Source: Burkholderia sp. Ax-1719 (GTDB lineage: Bacteria > Pseudomonadota > Gammaproteobacteria > Burkholderiales > Burkholderiaceae). From it: 64,000 nucleotides of DNA. The position numbers and the translations under genes are program-made. Below the pieces are notes generated by a model. That model was not told the DNA's origin. It saw nothing but the letters and a program-made list of their open reading frames with translations, and ran no database searches. Of this stretch, positions 34,691 to 43,179 are shown one piece after another. The DNA lies in NCBI RefSeq assembly GCF_011753055.1, contig NZ_VWWJ01000012.1, positions 1-64,000 on the forward strand, read 5' to 3'. Position 1 is the first letter of the stretch. Every line of letters begins with the position of its first letter.

Positions 34691-35430
34691 ATCGATGCGG
34701 ACGGCTCGCGTGCGTCGTGAAAAATCATGCCGAGCGTGTACCGCGTGCCGCTGTGCAGGACGCTTACACCATGACGCATCGCGACCTTGCGCGTGCGCCC
34801 CGCCACTTCCGGCCGCTCGTTGACGGCGAACACGACCGCATCGCCTTGCGTTAAAGGCACGACGTCGGCGTACTGGCCGCTGCTGCGCGTCCCGGTCATG
34901 ACGAATTCGCCGCCCGTGAAATCCACGTCGGGCGCGGAAAGCAGGATCGCCACCTGAAGCGGGAACACATGTTCGCCGTAAAGGTCCTGATGCAGGCAGT
35001 TATAGTCGCCGGGACCATAGCGCAGCATGAGCGGCGTGGGCCGCGTCTGACCGGCGGCATGGCAGTGCGCCAGAAACGCTTCCAGATCGGCAGGGTATTG
35101 CATCTCTACGCCTAGTTGCCGGTTCCATCGATTGGCAATTGGCGCGAGCCGGCGATATAGCGCGTGGCGCAGCCGGTTGAGAAAAGACGGCAGCGGGTAG
35201 GCAAAATACTTATATTCACCGCGCCCGAAGTTATGCCGCGCCATCACGACGCGCGAACGAAAGCGCGCGTCCTGCGGATACAGCGCAGCGAGTTTAGTGC
35301 ACTGATCGGGCGTCAGCAGCGCGGGCAGCACCGCATTGCCGTCGCGGTCGAGCGACGCCGCCGAGTCGGCCCAGATCGCGTCCCAGCGCGCGGTGGCGTC
35401 CATTTCAGTCGTTTCAGTGGATTCTGTCAT
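34687..35430 (-). CDS. 2OG-Fe(II) oxygenase
   Basis: A 247-residue oxygenase with the complete facial triad: His147 and Asp149 (CLHQDLYGEHVF) and His220 (MRHGVSVLHSG), plus Arg230 to bind 2-oxoglutarate. The segment VDFTGGEFVMTGTR is conserved with the paralogue downstream (RDFTGGEFVMTEQR), showing a duplication. It would couple 2-oxoglutarate decarboxylation to hydroxylation of an unknown substrate. First gene of the two-gene operon; no strong ribosome site is seen at the ATG, and an ATG ten codons downstream is an alternative. Confidence 0.85.
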   Translation of the reverse strand: MTESTETTEMDATARWDAIWADSAASLDRDGNAVLPALLTPDQCTKLAALYPQDARFRSRVVMARHNFGRGEYKYFAYPLPSFLNRLRHALYRRLAPIANRWNRQLGVEMQYPADLEAFLAHCHAAGQTRPTPLMLRYGPGDYNCLHQDLYGEHVFPLQVAILLSAPDVDFTGGEFVMTGTRSSGQYADVVPLTQGDAVVFAVNERPEVAGRTRKVAMRHGVSVLHSGTRYTLGMIFHDAREPSASI

Positions 35431-35759
35431 TGCCGGGTTTCATCCTGTTCGTCGGTTTTCGCACCTCACCGCCAGTCTGACGCAAGCACGCACGCCCGAC
35501 ACTCCGCGCCTTGCGCTCCGATTCCCTTCATAAACTGCAAAAAATACAAGCGCCGCCGCGCTCACCCACGTAAACCCGCGGCCGCGGCGCGCGGCGCACT
35601 GCAAAAAGTGCCATTGAATCTCTCTTTTGTGTAGGGACGCCCGCGCGCCCCTCTTCTATTCTCTCCCCATCGCAACACACCGCAACACAACCGCATCGCC
35701 AGTCCGGGCGAGGCCATCCGGCCCGCCCCCCCGCGACGGCTCATTCAAGCAAGGAGAGG
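35431..35759. other. Intergenic region before the catabolic operon
   Basis: A 329-bp divergent region. Its right half carries regulatory element A (35603-35638), a -10-like hexamer and a ribosome site AAGGAGAGG directly before the ATG at 35760. The left half would contain the promoter of the oxygenase pair, but no clear hexamers are seen there. Confidence 0.5.
35603..35662 (+). promoter_or_regulatory. Regulon element A and promoter of the core catabolic operon
   Basis: The 36-bp element shared by four promoters is at 35603-35638 (AAAAAGTGCCATTGAATC in its left part, TTTTGTGTAGGGAC at its right end). A -10-like TATTCT follows at 35657-35662, 19 nt after the element. The -35 position would be GGGACG, far from TTGACA, as in activator-dependent promoters. 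The operon start codon is at 35760. Confidence 0.7.
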
Positions 35760-36749
35760 ATGTTGACTCAGAAAGTGCGGCTCAAAATTGCCATCGCCGA
35801 GCATCCGCATACGTCGGCGATCCGCAACGGCTCCATTCCCATCGAGGGCGTGGACGCGGAATTCGTCACGGTTCAACCGCAGATCGGCGCCTTCCGCCGT
35901 ATGGTGCGCGACGTCGAATTCGACGTCTGCGAACTGGCCCCGACCACCTATATCATCGCCCGCGCCTATGGCGCGCCCTTTGTCGCGCTGCCGGTCTTCG
36001 TGGTGCGTCGCTTCCACCACGGCGGCCTGCTGGTGCGCCCGGACGCCGGCATCAACACACCGAAGGACCTCGAAGGCAAGAAAGTGGGCGTGCGCGCCTA
36101 CTCGGTCACCACGGGCGTGTGGACGCGCCAGGTGCTGATCGACGAATTCGGCCTGGATTCGTCGAAGGTCACGTGGGTCGTCGATGACGAAGAGCACGTC
36201 ACACAACTCAAACTGCCGGGCAACGTGATTCACGCGCCCGAAGGCACCTCGCTCGCCGACATGATGGCCAGCGGCGAACTCGTTGGCGGCTTCGCAGCAG
36301 CGGCAGGCATTGGCCGCACCGGCGCGCCCACGGGCGGCTGGAAGGAAGTGGAAGCCGATTATCCCGATCTGCTGCCCAACGCCGAAGAACTCGAAACCGA
36401 ATACTACGCGCGCACCGGCATCTATCCGATGCACGGCACCATCGTCGTCAAGGATTCGGTGCTCGCGGAGCATCCGTGGGTCGCGCGTTCGATCTACAAC
36501 GCCTTCGATCAGGCCAAGAAAGAATGGCTTGCGCGTCTCGACGCGGGTGAAGCCACCGCCGCAAGCGACAAGAAATACCTGGCGCTGCGAAAGATTGTCG
36601 GCCACGACCCGCTGCCCTACGGTCTCGCGGAAAACCTCAAGACCATCGAAGCGCTCGAAGCCACCGCGTTCAAGCAAGGCCTCACGCCGCGCCGCATGGC
36701 GATTGAAGAACTGTTCGTCGACCCGCTCGCGCAAGAGGTGAAAGCATGA
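35760..36749 (+). CDS. 4,5-dihydroxyphthalate decarboxylase-like protein (PBP-fold), copy 1
   Basis: A 329-residue cytoplasmic protein without signal peptide, with the fold of periplasmic binding proteins (LKIAIAEHPHTSAIRNG, then EGKKVGVRAYSVTTGVWTRQVL). This combination, binding-protein fold but no export signal and ligands such as YGAPFVALPVF, is that of the Pht5-type 4,5-dihydroxyphthalate decarboxylases, which remove CO2 from a catechol-type diacid to give protocatechuate. A strong AAGGAGAGG site precedes the ATG. The stop overlaps the LigJ-like gene (ATGA). Some annotation pipelines call such proteins ABC binding proteins; lack of a signal peptide and of a transporter operon speaks against this. 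Substrate identity is inferred. Confidence 0.75.
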   Translation: MLTQKVRLKIAIAEHPHTSAIRNGSIPIEGVDAEFVTVQPQIGAFRRMVRDVEFDVCELAPTTYIIARAYGAPFVALPVFVVRRFHHGGLLVRPDAGINTPKDLEGKKVGVRAYSVTTGVWTRQVLIDEFGLDSSKVTWVVDDEEHVTQLKLPGNVIHAPEGTSLADMMASGELVGGFAAAAGIGRTGAPTGGWKEVEADYPDLLPNAEELETEYYARTGIYPMHGTIVVKDSVLAEHPWVARSIYNAFDQAKKEWLARLDAGEATAASDKKYLALRKIVGHDPLPYGLAENLKTIEALEATAFKQGLTPRRMAIEELFVDPLAQEVKA

Positions 36750-37771
36750 TTATCGATTGCCACGGCCACTTTACGACCGTTCCAGCTTCGTTCCGTAACT
36801 GGCGCGCGAAGCAGGTTGAATTCGCCAACGATATCGCCAATGCGCCTTCGCGCGACGGCGCGTTCGTGAGCGACGACCAGATCCGCGAAGCCATCGGCAA
36901 CGGCCAGCTCAAGCTGCAACGCGAGCGCGGCAGCGATCTCACGCTGTTCTCGCCCATCGCGGGCCTGATGAGCCACCACCTCGGCAACGAGCGCACGAGC
37001 CTCGAATGGGCCGAAGTGTCCAACGATCTTGTCTATCGCGTGACCGAGCTGTACCCGGACAACTTCGCACCGGTTTGCCAGTTGCCGCAATCGCCGGGCG
37101 TCGCGCCTGCCAATAGCGTTGCGGAACTGCGCCGCTGCGTGGAGCAGATGGGTTTTGTCGGCTGTAATCTGAATCCCGATCCGAGCGGCGGCTACTGGAC
37201 CGGCACGCCAGTGACCGACCGCGAGTGGTATCCGCTGTACGAAGCGCTCGTCGAACTCGACGTGCCCGCGATGATTCACGTGGCCGCTTCGTGCAACCCG
37301 TGCTTCCACGGTACCGGTGCGCACTACCTGAATGCGGATACCTCGGTGTTCATGCAGATCCTGCAATCGGACCTGTTCAAGGACTTCCCGACGCTGCGTC
37401 TGGTGATTCCGCACGGCGGCGGCGCGGTGCCTTATCACTGGGGCCGTTATCGCGGCATGTCGCTGGAAATGCGCGAGCGCCCGCTCGAAGGACTGCTGAA
37501 CAATATCTTCTTCGATTCGTGCGTGTATCACCAGCCTGGCGTCGAACTGCTCACCAAGGTGATTCCGGCCGACAACGTGCTGTTCGGCTCGGAAATGATC
37601 GGCGCGGTGCGCGGCAAGGACCCGGCAACGGGTCAGTATTTCGACGATACCAAGCGCTATATCGACGCCTGCCCCGCCCTTTCCGACGAAGACCGCCACA
37701 AGATCTTCGAAGGCAATGCGCGCCGCGTCTATCCGCGTCTGGATGCACGTTTGAAGGCACAAGGCAAATGA
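36746..37771 (+). CDS. ligJ: 4-oxalomesaconate hydratase-like amidohydrolase (LigJ-like)
   Basis: A 341-residue amidohydrolase-superfamily protein. Metal ligands expected for LigJ-type enzymes are visible: His6 and His8 in DCHGHF, His178 in AMIHVAAS and Glu283 in LFGSEMIGAV; His223 (VIPHGGG) is close to the active site. LigJ adds water to 4-oxalomesaconate to give 4-carboxy-4-hydroxy-2-oxoadipate in the 4,5-cleavage pathway of protocatechuate and in gallate catabolism. Length matches that of characterised LigJ (341 residues). It overlaps the upstream decarboxylase-like gene by four bases and is followed after 62 bp by the LigI-like gene. Confidence 0.82.
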   Translation: MIIDCHGHFTTVPASFRNWRAKQVEFANDIANAPSRDGAFVSDDQIREAIGNGQLKLQRERGSDLTLFSPIAGLMSHHLGNERTSLEWAEVSNDLVYRVTELYPDNFAPVCQLPQSPGVAPANSVAELRRCVEQMGFVGCNLNPDPSGGYWTGTPVTDREWYPLYEALVELDVPAMIHVAASCNPCFHGTGAHYLNADTSVFMQILQSDLFKDFPTLRLVIPHGGGAVPYHWGRYRGMSLEMRERPLEGLLNNIFFDSCVYHQPGVELLTKVIPADNVLFGSEMIGAVRGKDPATGQYFDDTKRYIDACPALSDEDRHKIFEGNARRVYPRLDARLKAQGK

Positions 37772-37833
37772 TCTTCGGTCGGGCGTTCAATCCATCGAGC
37801 CCGACTGAACACGAGACAAGGACAGAGAGAGAC

Positions 37834-38685
37834 ATGGCTTCATCCATTGTTGATATTCATCCGCACATCATCTCCGACAACGAAGCGCTTTATCCGCCGG
37901 CACCGCTGTTCGGCAAGCGTTCGGAGTGGTCGAAGGAACGCCCCACCACGGTCGAAACGCTGATCGCCGCGATGGATGCGGCGGGCGTGGGCAAGGCCGC
38001 AGTCGTGCATTCGTCGACGACTTACGGCTTCGACAACAGCTATGTGGTCGACGGCTGCGCGAAGTATGCGGACCGCCTCGTCGCGGTCGGCTCGGTCGAC
38101 GTGCTGCAGGAAGATGCACCGCAACACATCCGTGAGTGGACGGAACGCGGCCTCGCCGGCCTGCGCCTGTTCACGGGCGGCAGCACGAAAGAGTTCGATC
38201 CGAGCGAGCTTGACGATCCGCGCTCGTTCCCTGCGTGGGAACTGTGCGCCGAACTGGGCCTGCCGATGTGCATCCAGACCGGCCCGATCGGTCTGCCGCA
38301 GGTGACCGCGCTGGCAAAGCGCTTTCCCACGGTGCCGATCGTGCTCGACCACCTGGGCCGCCCCGAAGTGGCGGACGGCGCACCGTACGCAGCGGCGCAA
38401 AGTCTCTTCGAACTCGCGCAGTACGAAAACATTTTCCTCAAGCTCACGCCGCGCATTTTCGCCGATGTGAAAAAGGAAAAGGCCAGCGCGCAGACGTTTT
38501 TCCCGCGCGTGGTGGAAGCATTCGGCGCGGATCGCATGGCCTGGGGTTCGAACTTCCCGACCTCGCCGGGCACGCTCGAAGAGATTCTCGCCACGGCGCA
38601 AGCGGGCCTCGCCTGCCTGAACGCTGCGGACCGCGCGTGGATCTTCGGCAAGACGGCGCAGAAGCTTTATCCGGCGCTGGCGTAA
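37834..38685 (+). CDS. Amidohydrolase, probable 2-pyrone-4,6-dicarboxylate hydrolase (LigI-like)
   Basis: A 283-residue amidohydrolase-2 family protein: HxH motif at His9-Pro-His11, VLDHLGRPE near the middle and AWGSNFPTS near the C-terminus, where the catalytic acidic residue normally sits (WGSDFP in many relatives; here Asn). LigI opens the 2-pyrone-4,6-dicarboxylate lactone to 4-oxalomesaconate, the substrate of LigJ, encoded just upstream, and its family does not need a metal. The ATG at 37834 follows GGACAGAGAGA; the frame is open much further upstream over the ligJ gene but that is not coding. Another lactone or amide as substrate cannot be excluded. Confidence 0.75.
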   Translation: MASSIVDIHPHIISDNEALYPPAPLFGKRSEWSKERPTTVETLIAAMDAAGVGKAAVVHSSTTYGFDNSYVVDGCAKYADRLVAVGSVDVLQEDAPQHIREWTERGLAGLRLFTGGSTKEFDPSELDDPRSFPAWELCAELGLPMCIQTGPIGLPQVTALAKRFPTVPIVLDHLGRPEVADGAPYAAAQSLFELAQYENIFLKLTPRIFADVKKEKASAQTFFPRVVEAFGADRMAWGSNFPTSPGTLEEILATAQAGLACLNAADRAWIFGKTAQKLYPALA

Positions 38686-38800
38686 CGGAGCATTCGCAGC
38701 ACGAGCAGTTGTAGTACGGCGGTCATCCTGTGATTTGCACTACGAAGCATGCAAGCACAGGCTGACCTGTAACAAACCGATTGAGGTCAGAAAAAAGCAG

Positions 38801-40090
38801 ATGGAGACGAGCAAAACCCAACGGCCGGGCGGCGTGAACCGATGGGGCATTCTTGCCCTGCTCGCGGTCGGCGTGCTGACGTCCTTTATCGATCGCACCA
38901 GCATTTCCAGCGTGCTGGCCGACAGTACCTTCATTCGCCACTTCGCGCTGACCAACGTCGATCGCGGCTGGATCAATTCCGCGTTCTTCTGGTCCTATGG
39001 CCTGTTTCAGGTGCCGATGGGCTGGGTGGCAGACCGCTACGGCGTGAAATGGCCTTACGCCGTGTGCTTCGCGCTCTGGTGCCTGGCCACTGCATTGATG
39101 GGCGCTGTGACGACGCTCGCCGGTCTGGTGGTGATGCGCCTCCTGATCGGCATCGCCGAGGCAATCGTGATCCCCGCGAGCTATCGCTGGATCCGCAACA
39201 ATTTCGACGAAAGCCAGAATGGCCTTGCTGTCGGCATCCTCGCGATGGGCAACAAGTTCGGCCCCGCACTGGGCGCTCCGGTCGGCGCGTGGTTCATCGT
39301 CAACTATTCGTGGAAGCTGATGTTCGTCGCGACGGGTCTGGTTGGCTTGCTGTGGCTGGTGCCCTGGCTGCTGCTGGTGCGCAACGACCTGCCCTCGCGC
39401 GCACAACTCGCCAGCGCCGACCGTCATGCACGCAGTGTGAGCTTCGGCAGCATTCTCGCGAGCCCGGTCGTGTGGGGCGGCATGGTCACCAACTTCTGTT
39501 ACGGCTATTTCACGTTCTACTGCATGACGTGGATGCCCGCGTATCTGGTCGAACAGCGCGGCCTGTCGATCGGCGAATCCGGCATCTTCACCTTCTTCAG
39601 CTTCGCGGGCATCGCCATTGTTGCCGCCATCGCAGGCTGGGCCGCCGACCGCATCATCGCGCGCGGTCATGACCCGGTGCTGGTCCGCAAGGGCTTCATC
39701 ATCGCGGGCTTCGTGGGCGGCTGTACCGTGCTGCTGGGCGCCTACGCGCAATCGCTCAACACCGCACTGTTCTGGAATGTGCTGTCACTCTCGCTGCTGG
39801 GCATGACTACGGCGAACAACCTCGTGCTCTCGCGCCTCACGTTGATTCCGAAACAAACTATCGGCCTGGTGACCGGCGTGCAGCAGGTGGCGACGAGTCT
39901 CGCAGGCGGCGTGGCGGCCAGTCTCTCCGGCTGGCTGCTGCATATCAGCCATAGCTACGACCTGCCGATGCTGGTGATCCTCGTGTTCCTGCTGGTTGGC
40001 GCGGCGGCAACCGCGATCATGTACCGCAGCGAATGGGCGCCCAAAGTCAGCGAGCCACAAGGGGAATTGCGCGAAGCCCGATCCCATTGA
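38801..40090 (+). CDS. MFS transporter, anion:cation symporter type, copy 1
   Basis: A 429-residue carrier with 12 membrane segments. FIDRTSISSVLADSTF in helix 1 and GWVADRYGVKWPYAVCF (motif A) are like those of ACS-family importers of organic anions (phthalate, galactonate, glucarate). It is nearly identical in many segments to the protein at 46725-48032 (for example LEQRGLS and TFFSFAGIAIVAA). The ATG at 38801 was chosen because the preceding part (open from 38735) would be a polar extension not found in the paralogue. Placed in the operon between hydrolytic and ring-cleavage genes, it probably imports the aromatic substrate. Confidence 0.88.
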   Translation: METSKTQRPGGVNRWGILALLAVGVLTSFIDRTSISSVLADSTFIRHFALTNVDRGWINSAFFWSYGLFQVPMGWVADRYGVKWPYAVCFALWCLATALMGAVTTLAGLVVMRLLIGIAEAIVIPASYRWIRNNFDESQNGLAVGILAMGNKFGPALGAPVGAWFIVNYSWKLMFVATGLVGLLWLVPWLLLVRNDLPSRAQLASADRHARSVSFGSILASPVVWGGMVTNFCYGYFTFYCMTWMPAYLVEQRGLSIGESGIFTFFSFAGIAIVAAIAGWAADRIIARGHDPVLVRKGFIIAGFVGGCTVLLGAYAQSLNTALFWNVLSLSLLGMTTANNLVLSRLTLIPKQTIGLVTGVQQVATSLAGGVAASLSGWLLHISHSYDLPMLVILVFLLVGAAATAIMYRSEWAPKVSEPQGELREARSH

Positions 40091-40186
40091 CACCATCGAC
40101 TCCACCGATTGATTGAATCGGAATCCAAAACATATTGCCGGCGGCATTCTCCCCGGCCTCTGATCAAAAAACTGGAAACAACGTAA

Positions 40187-41173
40187 ATGGCGAAGATCGT
40201 ATTCGGGATGGCAGTGCCGCACAGCGGCATGCTGGGCCAGGCGCCTGAGGACTGGCTGAAGAACGGCGAGCGTGACCGTAACAATCCGGAACTGTGGTTC
40301 CGCAACCGCACGTGGACTTACCCGGAACTGGAAGCGCACCGCGAAGCCGCCTTCGCGCCCTTCCTCACGCTGGAAGAACGCACTGCGCGCGCCGCACGCT
40401 GCCGCGCCGCGCTCGACGAAATGGCAGCCGCCTACCGCGCGGCCAAGGTCGACGTGGCGATCATTCTGGGCAAGGACCAGAAGGAAATCTTCACGGACTT
40501 CTCACCGTCCATCGCCATCTATAGCGGCAAGGACGTGCACAACGGCCCGCCCCAACGCGCCGTCTATGCGCCCGATCACCACGTTACGCACGAGTGCCAC
40601 CCGCAACTGGCGACGTATCTGATCGAACACTTCCAGAAGGAAAGCTTCGATCTTACCGATCTGTTCAAGTGGCCCGAAAACGTCTGGATGTCGCCGCGCC
40701 CCGAATACCCCGTCGTGCCGCACGCGTATAGCTTCGTCTATCACCAGATCATGGACGACAATCCGCCGCCGCACGTGCCGATCATCATGAACTGCTTCTA
40801 CCCGCCGACGCAGCCTTCGATGTCGCGCTGCATCGAATTCGGCCGTGTGTTGCGCGATGCGATTACGGCCTGGCCCGAAGACGTGCGTGTGGGCATTTTC
40901 GCTTCGGGCGGTCTCTCGCACTTCGTCAATGACGAAGAGTTCGATCACCGCATCATGAACATGCTGGCGAACTACGACTACGACGGACTCGCCGCCGTGG
41001 ACGATCGCTCGTATCAATCGGGTACATCGGAAATCAAGCTCTATGTGAGCGTGATGAAAGCGGTTCAGGAAACCGGCGCGCAAATGACGCTGGTCGATTA
41101 TGTGCCCTGCTGGCGCACGCCCGCCGGCACCGGCGAAGGCATGGGCTTCATGTACTGGAAAGCGGCTGAATAA
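40187..41173 (+). CDS. Extradiol ring-cleavage dioxygenase, LigB superfamily, single subunit
   Basis: A 328-residue class III extradiol dioxygenase. His12 (AVPHSGML) is the first iron ligand of the LigB fold; DHHVTHECHP holds further histidines, and FASGGLSHFVNDEEFDH has the catalytic His and Asp-rich end. No LigA-type small subunit gene is present, as in one-chain enzymes for gallate, 3-O-methylgallate (DesZ-like) or homoprotocatechuate. The enzyme would open a catechol-type ring carrying a carboxylate. Gallate-type cleavage would yield 4-oxalomesaconate or the pyrone directly, which fits the neighbouring LigJ- and LigI-like genes and the lack of a LigC dehydrogenase gene. Exact substrate unproven. 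Confidence 0.85.
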   Translation: MAKIVFGMAVPHSGMLGQAPEDWLKNGERDRNNPELWFRNRTWTYPELEAHREAAFAPFLTLEERTARAARCRAALDEMAAAYRAAKVDVAIILGKDQKEIFTDFSPSIAIYSGKDVHNGPPQRAVYAPDHHVTHECHPQLATYLIEHFQKESFDLTDLFKWPENVWMSPRPEYPVVPHAYSFVYHQIMDDNPPPHVPIIMNCFYPPTQPSMSRCIEFGRVLRDAITAWPEDVRVGIFASGGLSHFVNDEEFDHRIMNMLANYDYDGLAAVDDRSYQSGTSEIKLYVSVMKAVQETGAQMTLVDYVPCWRTPAGTGEGMGFMYWKAAE

Positions 41174-41220
41174 CGCTTTTCCCAAGCCCCTCCCCTATTC
41201 ATCGAAGAGAGACAGATTAA

Positions 41221-42084
41221 ATGAGCACGAACAACACTCGACTGAACAGCATCATCCGCGCCCTCGAATCGGGCAAGCCGGCTTTCACCGCTTTTTCGAA
41301 GCTCGACAAACAGAACGCCATCGAAATGAGCGATGCGCCCTATGACGGCATCGTGTTCGAAATGGAGCACAACCCGTACGACGTGGCCGCGCTCGGCGAC
41401 GCAATGCAGTACATGTTGAGCCGCAAGGAAATCGCCGAATCGGGTTCCGTTTCGCCGCGCGTCACGCCCATCGCCCGCATTCCCGCCAACGGCGTGGAAA
41501 TGAATCAGGCCTTCGCCAAGCAGGTGCTCGACCGCGGCGCGTACGGCGTGGTGTGGCCGCACGTGGCGACCGTCGAACAAGCCTATAACGCGGTCGCTTC
41601 GTGCCGCTATGCACGTCCGAAGAATGCGCCGCTCTATGAGCCGAAGGGCGTGCGCGGCGACGGCCCTGCCACGGCGGCGCGCTACTGGGGCTTGAGCATG
41701 GCCGACTACTACAAGAAGGCCGACGTGTGGCCGCTCGTGCCCGAAGGCGAAATTCTCGTGGGCCTCATGTGCGAAAGCACCCAGGCGATTGAAAACCTCG
41801 ACGACATTCTCTCGAATGTGCCGGGTATCGGCTTCATCCTGATTGGCGAAGGCGATCTGAGCCAGGAATTGGGCTTTGCGCGCCAGTATGAACACCCGGA
41901 AGTGCTGGACGCGATGCGCCGCATCGTTTCCATCTGCCACAAGCACAACGTCGTGGTGGGCAATCCGCACGTGACCGCGAAGAATCACCGCCGTCTGATC
42001 GAGGAAGGCTACCGCTTCCTGATGTCGGCGCCGACGCGCAGCTACGGCGTCGTGGGTATGGCGCGCGAAATGGCAGGCTACTAA
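41221..42084 (+). CDS. HpcH/HpaI-family aldolase
   Basis: A 287-residue class II pyruvate-type aldolase with the HpaI pattern: YDGIVFEMEHNPYD (metal-binding acid), GAYGVVWPHVATVEQA, a long KGVRGDGPA loop and VGLMCESTQAIENLD. Such enzymes split 4-hydroxy-2-oxo acids, including 4-carboxy-4-hydroxy-2-oxoadipate, into pyruvate (or oxaloacetate) and a carbonyl. It sits 47 bp after the dioxygenase gene and would complete the lower pathway (ring cleavage, pyrone hydrolysis, hydration, aldol cleavage). The canonical LigK/ProA aldolase belongs to another family, so this is probably a non-orthologous replacement. Confidence 0.82.
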   Translation: MSTNNTRLNSIIRALESGKPAFTAFSKLDKQNAIEMSDAPYDGIVFEMEHNPYDVAALGDAMQYMLSRKEIAESGSVSPRVTPIARIPANGVEMNQAFAKQVLDRGAYGVVWPHVATVEQAYNAVASCRYARPKNAPLYEPKGVRGDGPATAARYWGLSMADYYKKADVWPLVPEGEILVGLMCESTQAIENLDDILSNVPGIGFILIGEGDLSQELGFARQYEHPEVLDAMRRIVSICHKHNVVVGNPHVTAKNHRRLIEEGYRFLMSAPTRSYGVVGMAREMAGY

Positions 42085-42142
42085 GCCGCTATCGACAGCC
42101 GCATTGCGCGATTCACCTATTCACGAATAAGGATTCCTTATC

Positions 42143-43036
42143 ATGACGACCACACAAACCGAAGCGCCCACGCTGCGCGTGAACCTCGCCGATTACGCCG
42201 TCACCAAGGCGATGAAGGACGGGCGTGTCAGCTCGGACATCGTCAATCTCGATTACTGCGGCCCGACGCCCGCGCATAACGGCTTCAAGGCGATGGTGCG
42301 CGAGAACGCCTTCGATGCGGGCGAACTGGCCATCGTCACCTTCCTGCAGGCGAAGGCCTACGGCAAGCCCTATGTGCTGCTGCCCGCGCCGATCTCGGGC
42401 CGCTTCCAGCACCATTGCGCCGGCTACAACATCGACTTCGGCGAACTCGCGCCGCGCGATATCGAAGGCAAGAAAGTCGGCGTGCGCACTTACACGCAGA
42501 CCACGGCGCTGTGGATTCGCGGCATTTTGCGCCACGAATATGGCGTGAATCTGGACAAGGTCACGTGGATGACGCTCGGTGACGGCCACCTCGCGGAATA
42601 CAGCGATCCCGCCAATTGCGTGCGCCTGCCCAAGGGCTCGTCGATTCCGCAGATGATGCTGGACGGCGAACTGGCTGCTGCCCTGCTCGGCGAAGACATG
42701 CCGAAGGACCCGCGCGTTCGCACGCTGGTGCCCGACGCACAGGACGCCGCGAAAGACTGGTTCGCGCGCGAAGGCGTGGTGCCCATCAATCACATGTTCG
42801 TGGTGCACAGCGATCTTTCGAAGCAACGCCCGGACATCGTGCGCGAGCTGTATCGCATGGTGGTGGAAAGCCGCGCACAGGCCGAGGGCGTCCCCGCCGT
42901 TTTCCCGCCGATCGGTCTGGAAGCAAACCGCAAGGGCATCCAGCTCGCTATCGACTGGGCGCTCGACCAGAAGATCATTCCGCGTCGCCTGTCCGTCGAT
43001 GAGTGCTTCGACGATGTGACCGCCGCCCTCGGTTAA
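42143..43036 (+). CDS. 4,5-dihydroxyphthalate decarboxylase-like protein (PBP-fold), copy 2
   Basis: A 297-residue homologue of the first gene of the operon. No signal peptide. Shared segments include the EGKKVGVRTYTQTTALWIRG loop and the C-terminal IPRRLSVDECFDD. It is diverged from copy 1, shorter, and has a different N-terminal active-region (YCGPTPAHNGFKAMVRE). Two such proteins in one operon suggest two different decarboxylations or a heteromer. A terminator hairpin with TTTT follows the stop, so it closes the operon. Confidence 0.72.
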   Translation: MTTTQTEAPTLRVNLADYAVTKAMKDGRVSSDIVNLDYCGPTPAHNGFKAMVRENAFDAGELAIVTFLQAKAYGKPYVLLPAPISGRFQHHCAGYNIDFGELAPRDIEGKKVGVRTYTQTTALWIRGILRHEYGVNLDKVTWMTLGDGHLAEYSDPANCVRLPKGSSIPQMMLDGELAAALLGEDMPKDPRVRTLVPDAQDAAKDWFAREGVVPINHMFVVHSDLSKQRPDIVRELYRMVVESRAQAEGVPAVFPPIGLEANRKGIQLAIDWALDQKIIPRRLSVDECFDDVTAALG

Positions 43037-43052
43037 TCACGTTTTCTCTTTC

Positions 43053-43086
43053 GGTGCGCGGCGGCTCGATTCGCTGCGCACCTTTT
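43053..43086 (+). terminator. Intrinsic terminator after the core catabolic operon
   Basis: GGTGCGC (43053-43059) pairs with GCGCACC (43076-43082), followed by TTTT at 43083-43086. It lies 17 bp after the stop of the second decarboxylase-like gene and before the porin gene, which therefore needs its own promoter. Confidence 0.65.
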
Positions 43087-43179
43087 CACATTCCAGCCGG
43101 AGAACGACGAAGCAATAAAACGATTCAAAACGCGCCAGAAAATATAGGCCGCGACTATTAGAATTAGCATGGAGACAGA

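Noticed and set aside
35760..36749. Calling the decarboxylase-like proteins ABC binding proteins
   Set aside because: They lack signal peptides and no permease or ATPase genes are in the operon; a cytoplasmic enzyme of the Pht5 type fits better.
40117..40140. CCGATT/AATCGG inverted repeat before the dioxygenase gene
   Set aside because: Only 6-bp arms inside an operon gap, no further support as an operator or terminator.
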